From NCBI RefSeq assembly GCF_934294775.1, contig NZ_CAKRAH010000054.1, forward strand, positions 1 to 17,745: a stretch of DNA of 17,745 nucleotides. Direction: 5' to 3'. The translations under genes and the position numbers were made by a program. The stretch comes from an uncultured Dorea sp. (lineage in GTDB: Bacteria > Bacillota > Clostridia > Lachnospirales > Lachnospiraceae). The notes under the pieces are model-generated. The model did no database searches and was not told the origin of the DNA. It saw nothing but the letters and a program-made list of their open reading frames with translations. Shown here in pieces: positions 12,854 to 17,745 of the stretch; position 1 is the stretch's first letter, and every line of letters begins with the position of its first letter.

Positions 12854-14551
12854 CTAATTTATCGTCATGAAGTAATTCAGACTAATCTCATTCGTTGCCA
12901 CGTCCGCAAGGTTTACACAACTGTTTCCCATTCTGTCGATCAAATGCAGAATGTTGGTAAATGGTGCTGTAAGGTCTGCTTTACATTTTCCTTTGTTAAC
13001 TCGCTGTACATGAGCCTTTCTCATCTTAAGATCCAGATCCATGATCTTATCCTTCCGTTTGATCAATTTTTCAATCTGTACGGATTCATCGCCCTGAAGT
13101 GCCTTGATCGAATCTTCAAACATTTTCGCAAGAGTTCTGAGACTCTTCTGTAATTCATCCATTGCTTCCGGAGTATATTTGTATTTGTTTTCTGCTTTTT
13201 CACGTACACATCTTGCAACTTCTACACTCAGTGTACCCATACGTTCTACGTCACTTAATACATACATAAGACTCGCTGTCTGTGATGCCTGTTGTTCCGT
13301 CATCGTACCGGCTGAGAACAGTGCTGCCAGATATTCCGTAATGCTTTCTGTCAGAGTTTTTATCTGCTGTCCTTTTTCTTCCAGATCTTCAAGCCGGCTA
13401 ATCTCTTCTGTCTTAACGATTGTGATAGTCTCTCCTACTGCAACTTTGACCATCTCACTCATACGAAGGATTTCTTTTGCTACCAGCTGTAATGCTGCTG
13501 CCGGCTGGCTGATGATCTTATCATCCAGGAATACCGGCTTTGCAGGATCCATATTGACTGCCTTGCCATCCGGAATCAGTGTCATAACAATCTTCACCAT
13601 GAAATTGATCAGACAGACCCAGATAAGTGTCATTGTAATGTTAAATATTGTATGTGCATTTGCAATCTGTCTTGAAATTACCTGTATCTCTGGTCCCTTC
13701 GGGGAAATGTACTGGATCAATGCTGCAAATGGTTTTACAAACCAGATAAATAACAGACATCCTGATATATTGAAGATACAGTGTGCAACGGCTGTACGTT
13801 TTGCATCTTTTGTCTGACCGATACTTGCAAGAAGTGCTGTAATTGTAGTACCGATGTTATCACCTAACAGGATTGGAATTGCACCTGCAAGTCCCAGTAT
13901 ACTGGTAACTCCATCTGATCCCGGCTGTGATGCAAAGTTCTGTAATACTGCAATCGTCGCACTACTACTTTGTACTACTAAGGTCATAAGTGTACCAACG
14001 AACACTCCAAGTACCGGAATATGAGCCACTTTTCCAATCAGGTTCGTAAATACCGGACTGGATGCTAACGGCTTCATAACATCTCCCATTGTCTCGATTC
14101 CAAGGAACAAAAGACCAAATGCAAAGATTGTCTGTCCAATACTTTTTGCTTTTTCAGATTTCGCAATAAATGAAATCAGGAAACCGATAAAAATAATAAT
14201 ATAAATATAATCACTGATCTTAAATGCAATAATCTGTGCGGTCATCGTTGTACCGATATTCGCACCAAATATGATTGAGATTGCCTGTGGTAAAGTCATA
14301 AGACCCGCACTTACAAATCCAATCGCCATAACCGTTGTCGCACTACTACTTTGTAATACAGCGGTTGTAAGCGCTCCTGCAATGACTCCAAGTACAGGAT
14401 TCTTTGTCAGCAGTGCGAGAATGCTTTTCATCTTTTCTCCCGCAGCTTTCTGCAGACATTCACTCATCATATTCATTCCATAAATAAAGACTGCCAGCCC
14501 TCCCAAGAGCCCGAATATTATCTGTAATTTCTCATTCATAATATTTTCCAT
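12854..14551 (-). CDS. Na+/phosphate cotransporter family protein with PhoU-like tail
   Basis: This 565-residue protein has two Na/Pi-cotransporter repeats carrying the QSSSATT (67-73) and QSSSATI (194-200) signatures, each followed by an NIGTT loop (98-102, 232-236). There are eight or more hydrophobic segments up to about residue 325. A soluble, helical PhoU-like domain follows (about 350-565; AKEILRMSEMVKVAVGE, DVERMGTLSVEVARCV, LIDRMGNSCVNLADVA). The family imports inorganic phosphate with sodium, and the PhoU-like tail may sense or limit uptake. Two starts compete: ATG 14551 is very close to AAAGGAGA, and ATG 14539 (MNEKLQ) is about 12 nt away. I kept the longer. The phased repeats upstream suggest PhoP control. 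Confidence 0.87.
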   Translation of the reverse strand: MENIMNEKLQIIFGLLGGLAVFIYGMNMMSECLQKAAGEKMKSILALLTKNPVLGVIAGALTTAVLQSSSATTVMAIGFVSAGLMTLPQAISIIFGANIGTTMTAQIIAFKISDYIYIIIFIGFLISFIAKSEKAKSIGQTIFAFGLLFLGIETMGDVMKPLASSPVFTNLIGKVAHIPVLGVFVGTLMTLVVQSSSATIAVLQNFASQPGSDGVTSILGLAGAIPILLGDNIGTTITALLASIGQTKDAKRTAVAHCIFNISGCLLFIWFVKPFAALIQYISPKGPEIQVISRQIANAHTIFNITMTLIWVCLINFMVKIVMTLIPDGKAVNMDPAKPVFLDDKIISQPAAALQLVAKEILRMSEMVKVAVGETITIVKTEEISRLEDLEEKGQQIKTLTESITEYLAALFSAGTMTEQQASQTASLMYVLSDVERMGTLSVEVARCVREKAENKYKYTPEAMDELQKSLRTLAKMFEDSIKALQGDESVQIEKLIKRKDKIMDLDLKMRKAHVQRVNKGKCKADLTAPFTNILHLIDRMGNSCVNLADVATNEISLNYFMTIN

Positions 14552-14613
14552 TCTCCTTTATTCGCCTTCTCTCGACGTTACGGGCTTATTGTAACTAAGG
14601 TGTATGCAGCCTA

Positions 14614-14723
14614 TATCAAATCTATGTTAAATCTATGTAAAATCACATTCTTAGTTTATATTACGTTAAATTCTATGAAATTATTTGCGTAAAAATGTAA
14701 AGAAATCATCAAATCTATGCAAA
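14614..14723 (-). promoter_or_regulatory. Array of Pho-box-like repeats with 11-bp phasing
   Basis: On the minus strand, two groups of T-rich hexamers are spaced exactly 11 bp apart. The first is TTTGCA (14723-14718), TTGATG (14712-14707), TTTACA (14701-14696). The second is TTTACA (14641-14636), TTAACA (14630-14625), TTGATA (14619-14614), with TAGAT spacers. Weaker matches (TTAACG 14669-14664, TTTCAT 14680-14675) lie between. PhoP of Bacillus binds TT(A/T)ACA repeats with about 5-bp spacers upstream of phosphate genes. The next gene is the Na/Pi cotransporter. A possible -10, TACAAT, lies near 14588-14593. Confidence 0.6.
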
Positions 14724-14753
14724 GTTGTCTGAATATATGATATATTTTCCCAT

Positions 14754-14876
14754 TTATTCTTTTTCTTTACATGGATCTGATGATTTCTTTTTTGTACAGT
14801 GCACATTATATAATGTATAACCTACTTCTCCTGTACTCTCATAAAAGGACATATCAGATGGAAGATCAGCACCCAT
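14754..14876 (-). CDS. Possible 40-residue small protein
   Basis: An open frame reads MGADLPSDMSFYESTGEV at its start and ends SSDPCKEKE. It has two cysteines and a charged tail, and lies between the phosphatase and cotransporter genes. It has no visible ribosome site and I recognise no family. It may be a small protein, the tail of a decayed gene, or chance. A perfect 14-bp palindrome, ACATTATATAATGT (14803-14816), lies inside it. The rest of the 376-bp gap (14552-14928) is the Pho-box region. Confidence 0.25.
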   Translation of the reverse strand: MGADLPSDMSFYESTGEVGYTLYNVHCTKKKSSDPCKEKE

Positions 14877-14928
14877 CACTGATATAAATTATTTTTCACC
14901 ATCGCTGGAGTCACGAAATATTTCCTGT

Positions 14929-15396
14929 CTAATATATCGGCTCATTCTCAACCAGGTATTGAAGAAATGCCTCACAGCCTTCCTTCACATCAGCATATGT
15001 CGCATCAAAATTACCGGTGTACCATGGATCTGCAATGTCTCTTGGCTGTTTCGAATATTCTAATAATAAATGTACTTTATGTTCCGGATCTTTTCGTATG
15101 ATGCGGTTGATGTTGCGGATATTCCACTGTTCCATACCAATCAGATAATCGTATTCTTCATAATCTCTTCTGGTCATCTGGCGTGCTCTGTGGTTTCCGC
15201 ATGGGATACCTTCTTCTCTTAACTTGTTCTGCGTTCCGTAATGTACCGGATTGCCTTCTTCTTCGTTGCTCGTTCCTGCTGAGTCAATATAGAATGATGA
15301 CTCCAGATTTGCTTTTTTTACTAAGTCTTTCATTACGTATTCTGCCATTGTTGAGCGGCAGATGTTGCCGTGGCAGATGAATAGGATTTTTATCAT
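14929..15396 (-). CDS. Low-molecular-weight protein tyrosine phosphatase
   Basis: A 155-residue cytoplasmic protein with the complete active site of the family. The N-terminal P-loop FICHGNICRS gives Cys8 and Arg14 (CX5RS), and the general acid Asp123 is in DIADPWYTG. SAGTS, the tyrosines near YEEYDYLIGM and the length are all typical. It removes phosphate from phosphotyrosine on proteins, often tied to capsule or kinase signalling elsewhere; there is no such partner here. An ATG lies six codons upstream (15414), but GCGAGG is placed for the ATG at 15396 (MIKILFIC), which is preferred. Confidence 0.88.
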   Translation of the reverse strand: MIKILFICHGNICRSTMAEYVMKDLVKKANLESSFYIDSAGTSNEEEGNPVHYGTQNKLREEGIPCGNHRARQMTRRDYEEYDYLIGMEQWNIRNINRIIRKDPEHKVHLLLEYSKQPRDIADPWYTGNFDATYADVKEGCEAFLQYLVENEPIY

Positions 15397-15510
15397 TGTT
15401 GTATAACCTCGCATTTCTTAGTTTTTCTTGGTTTTTCGGGCTTTGTGAGCCTTTGTAAATGTTCACTTTTTGGCATAACCTGGTTTATTTTCGCATAATA
15501 TTGTCCGCAA

Positions 15511-15551
15511 AAGGTGTAAAATAAGGTGTATGTTTTTCTATTTTACACCTT
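15511..15551 (-). terminator. Hairpin at the end of the recombinase fragment
   Basis: Perfect 13-bp arms AAGGTGTAAAATA (15511-15523) and TATTTTACACCTT (15539-15551) have a 15-nt loop. On the minus strand only a short T-run (TTTTG) follows. It is probably the old terminator of the integrase gene and marks the low-coordinate edge of the accessory island. A separate 16-bp palindrome, ATTTTTAATTAAAAAT, lies at 15555-15570. Confidence 0.5.
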
Positions 15552-15575
15552 GCTATTTTTAATTAAAAATCGTAA

Positions 15576-15785
15576 TTACACAACCTGAATCCGAGCAATT
15601 TCTTCCCTGGCATCCTCAAGATTTACATGCGTATATGTATTCAGCGTTACGCTGATCTCTGAGTGGCCCATCAAATATTGCAATGCTTTTGGATTCATTC
15701 CGGATTTTGCCATATTTGAGCAATAGGTATGCCGACACATACATGGGGAGTAATGTTTGGCATATATAAGCTGATCTCCCCTTAT
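15576..15785 (-). pseudogene. Tyrosine recombinase (phage/ICE integrase), C-terminal fragment
   Basis: About 68 residues remain: CRHTYCSNMAKSGMNPKALQ, then YLMGHSEISVTLNTYTHVNL and REEIARIQVV. These are the last two boxes of tyrosine integrases of the Tn916/phage type. The active-site Arg (RHTY), His (GHS) and Tyr (NTYTH) are present. The usual His three residues before that Arg is Cys (SPCMCRHT where PHVCRHT is usual). Upstream the frame meets TGA (15788-15786), and the N-terminal catalytic and DNA-binding parts are absent. The fragment overlaps the 3' end of the Fic/Doc gene in another frame. It is the remnant of the element that probably delivered the island. Confidence 0.8.
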
Positions 15786-16221
15786 TCAGCAATAGCATTC
15801 ATTATCTCAAGTTTTAATTCCTCATCTTTTTCATAAGTTCCATCCATAATCGCTGTCATAATTTTATGAAGAAGTTCTTTGCTAATTTTCCCTGCAGCAA
15901 CATGATAGCTTATATTTTCAGTGATTTTCATGAAATTTTGAGCAATTCCCAAATAACCGTTAAATAATAAAAATTGTAATGATAACGTGATGGCAAGTCT
16001 TTTGTTTCCATCAGCAAAGCAATGAAATTCACAAGTACAAAAAACAAGTGTGTCAACTTATCTACAAATGTTGGATAGTATAAATCATTCTGTATATGCT
16101 GCAAAACACTGTCTAATTTTCCTACATCTAATGCTTCATAAGTTCCACCACCACTGTAGGTTATAGTTTTTCTATGTATCTGCTCTGCCTGTTCCAGCGT
16201 TAGATAAATGATTCCATCCAT
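15782..16221 (-). pseudogene. Fic/Doc-family (death-on-curing-like) gene with a homopolymer frameshift
   Basis: The frame opens MDGIIYLTLEQAEQIHRKTI and runs to THLFF. It then slips at a run of six A (plus strand 16039-16044). With one added base, translation continues as TCEFHCFADGNKRLAITLSL, which holds the Fic motif HxFxDGNKR. It then runs through FLLFNGYLGIAQNFMKITEN and KISKELLHKIM to the stop at 15784-15782. The restored protein is about 146 residues, the usual size of Doc-like proteins. Fic/Doc proteins transfer AMP or phosphate to target proteins and are often toxins. The start ATG directly follows the RhuM stop codon (TAA|ATG). It may be a real inactivating deletion, slippage-based switching, or a sequencing error. 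Confidence 0.8.
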
Positions 16222-17238
16222 TTAATCACGCTCCTTTAATCTGCGCAAAACATCTTGATTTTCTCGCATCAACCTATCCAATTCGTCTCCTGCGGCTCCA
16301 AGAAACTTTTTATATTCATCTCTGTCAAGCGGTTGAATATATTCAGATAACTGATAATGAAATGCATCTCTCAGTGCCATATCACGACTTGCCATTTTTA
16401 CTCGACCTCGTTGAATAAGTGGTTTCCATAACGCCATGTTTTCAAAACTTCTAAACAAGGTTTCTGTTTCTTTTATTGATAAAATATGCTCAACTCGTTC
16501 GTATTCATGTTTTATAGCATCAGCAAGACCACTTTCATAGGCTGCAATAATATCCAATATCTCACTATAAAAAGTATCTCTAACTTTATCATTTGCCTTT
16601 AAATCAAGAATTTTTTTATATTCTTTCGCCTTTTCCTTAAATATGCTCACATATATCATATCAGTGAAGTGTGCATATTTATAACGATTATCCTCAACAT
16701 AATCCTTAAGTGCATCAGTAAATTGTCTACGATAATTATCTTCCTGTAATGAGGAAAACAGAAAATCTTTATCTCTCTGATTAATATACTTTGTTCCTCC
16801 ACCAGTTTTTCGGTTAATAAGATCGATAACAATATCTAACATTAACTGCCGAAGTGCTCTTGCTTTTTCGCTCTCAGATAAGAGCATAGCCATATTTAAA
16901 AATGCACGAAAATCAAAAACACCAAGAACTGTCGTTTTGGTAGGGACATTAATGTCCTTACCAGAATTCCTCGCAGCATCTAAAAAAGATTTTAAATTTT
17001 TTCCGCGCAGTACCTCGTATCCATTTTCAGACAATTCCTCTCCATTTTGCTCTAAATATCGACTAATAGTTCTCACATCAACATCGAAAAATTTCGCAGT
17101 CATTTCACGAGTCACAAATAGCTTATTATTCCATACAATACCTTCTACACCAGATTTATTTTGTATCTCTTCAATTGCCATTTCATTATTTAGAATATTT
17201 TGTCTATCTAGCCTTGAATTAGTTAAATCTTTCTTCAT
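16222..17238 (-). CDS. RhuM-family (virulence RhuM-like) protein
   Basis: A 338-residue soluble protein. Residues about 30-85 form a DNA-binding-like region (NKLFVTREMTAKFFDVDVRT, then SRYLEQNGEELSENGYEVLRG), and the conserved RhuM block follows (VLGVFDFRAFLNMAMLLSES with the RQLMLDIVIDLIN helix). The long helical C-terminal half ends LDRLMRENQDVLRRLKERD. RhuM proteins are named from a Salmonella pathogenicity island, their biochemistry is unclear, and they are often found beside Fic genes and inside type I restriction loci, as here. Its ATG overlaps the stop of the upstream HsdS fragment (ATGA) and its stop abuts the Fic start, so the three form one operon. A regulator or antitoxin role for Fic is inferred. 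Confidence 0.8.
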   Translation of the reverse strand: MKKDLTNSRLDRQNILNNEMAIEEIQNKSGVEGIVWNNKLFVTREMTAKFFDVDVRTISRYLEQNGEELSENGYEVLRGKNLKSFLDAARNSGKDINVPTKTTVLGVFDFRAFLNMAMLLSESEKARALRQLMLDIVIDLINRKTGGGTKYINQRDKDFLFSSLQEDNYRRQFTDALKDYVEDNRYKYAHFTDMIYVSIFKEKAKEYKKILDLKANDKVRDTFYSEILDIIAAYESGLADAIKHEYERVEHILSIKETETLFRSFENMALWKPLIQRGRVKMASRDMALRDAFHYQLSEYIQPLDRDEYKKFLGAAGDELDRLMRENQDVLRRLKERD

Positions 17239-17672
17239 TCTAAAACCTCCAATTCTCCACTCATCAATTTAGACAGTAAACGGTCACGAGCTTGTTCAGA
17301 TATAAGTATTTCTTTTGATAATGATAATATTTTATCAAAAATTGGTTGCATTTGTTGTTCTATTATTAATGATTGTTTTGGATACTGATACATAAAATAA
17401 TCCACAAATGAAAAAGTCCCACCAGGTTGCGCATAAAAAATCAGAGGCGTGGTGGGTTCTGTTAATATTATTATACTGTTCCGTATGTTACTGTCAAGAT
17501 TTCTTTTGTAAAAAATCGGCAACTTCCCTTTGTTCCTTAAAATTATGCCAGCATTCATCAATTCCAAATTTTCAGAACATATCTCTTTCAGTCTCCACAT
17601 GTCTTGATTACCGATCCGATCTTCCAAAGGTGTAAATTCTATCCTTCCATCCAAGAAACCCAATAAAATCAC
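17235..17672 (-). pseudogene. hsdS: Type I restriction specificity subunit (HsdS), C-terminal remnant
   Basis: About 145-160 residues are open. The end, ISEQARDRLLSKLMSGELEV, is the conserved tail of HsdS proteins, and a helical spacer (IIEQQMQPIFDKILSLSKEI) comes before it. The first half resembles part of a target-recognition domain only weakly. No normal HsdS start is present. The frame is open upstream to an in-frame TAG at 17723-17721, inside a hairpin. A full HsdS has about 400 residues with two recognition domains, so this is a truncated copy. hsdM and hsdR are not in the window. The GTG start at 17672 is only the first available codon. Confidence 0.6.
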
Positions 17673-17690
17673 AATGTCATTAACTTTAGC

Positions 17691-17738
17691 AAAAAGCAGA
17701 AATCGTAAGCATTTATAAAACTATGATTCCTGCTTTTT
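17691..17738. terminator. Hairpin, probably bidirectional terminator, at the HsdS break point
   Basis: AAAAAGCAGAAATC (17691-17704) and GATTCCTGCTTTTT (17725-17738) pair with one mismatch across a 20-nt loop. T-rich tracts follow on the plus strand (TTTTTGATTTTT) and a T5 ends the stem on the minus strand. It lies where the HsdS frame stops being recognisable. Confidence 0.6.
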
Positions 17739-17745
17739 GATTTTT

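Noticed and set aside
15616..15798. A 60-codon minus-strand frame over the integrase fragment
   Set aside because: Another frame of the same DNA reads CRHTYCSNMAKSGMNPKALQ and so on, a clear tyrosine-recombinase tail, so this frame is a shadow.

Overview
The window looks like chromosomal DNA from a low-to-mid GC Gram-positive anaerobe, most likely a gut Lachnospiraceae (Clostridia). The reasons are strong AGGAGG ribosome sites, class-B-sortase pilin genes, a two-subunit L-tartrate dehydratase and a Na/Pi-PhoU cotransporter. The species cannot be fixed from the sequence alone. Every convincing gene lies on the minus strand, so transcription runs from high to low coordinates.

Layout, low to high coordinate. 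(1) 1-330: the 5' end of a cation:proton antiporter gene. Its leader carries a good promoter, a fluoride (crcB-motif) riboswitch and a terminator that overlaps the aptamer. (2) 317-1534: a flagellin lysine-N-methylase-like (fliB) gene interrupted by one in-frame TAG. (3) 1602-1722: a palindromic REP-like element and the terminator of the next operon. (4) 1778-4884: a putative tartrate catabolic operon, SLC13-type transporter then ttdA and ttdB, with a clear promoter, tandem heptamers in the leader and candidate operators. (5) 4977-5016: a second REP-like palindrome. (6) 5020-10457: a five-gene sortase-assembled pilus operon in the order vWA/CnaB tip adhesin, catalytically dead SipA-like signal peptidase, FctA-like backbone pilin, class B sortase, FctB-like basal pilin. 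This is the order of the Streptococcus pyogenes FCT-3/4 locus. (7) 10564-10800: a gene-free stretch rich in inverted repeats. (8) 10804-12146: two overlapping GntR-family regulators whose promoter shares two 10-bp words with the tartrate promoter, which suggests they control that operon. (9) 12225-12683: a small helical protein of unknown function with its own terminator. (10) 12796-14723: a Na/Pi cotransporter with a long array of 11-bp-phased Pho-box-like repeats upstream. (11) 14929-15396: a low-molecular-weight protein tyrosine phosphatase. (12) 15511-17738: a visibly AT-richer, decayed accessory island holding a tyrosine-recombinase C-terminal fragment, a frameshifted Fic/Doc gene, an intact RhuM-family gene and the C-terminal end of a type I restriction specificity subunit.

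The most interesting items are the FCT-like pilus operon with a SipA homologue that has exactly the two substitutions that inactivate streptococcal SipA (Ser to Asp, Lys to Gly), the riboswitch-controlled antiporter, the RhuM-Fic pair inside restriction-modification debris, and the phased Pho-box array.
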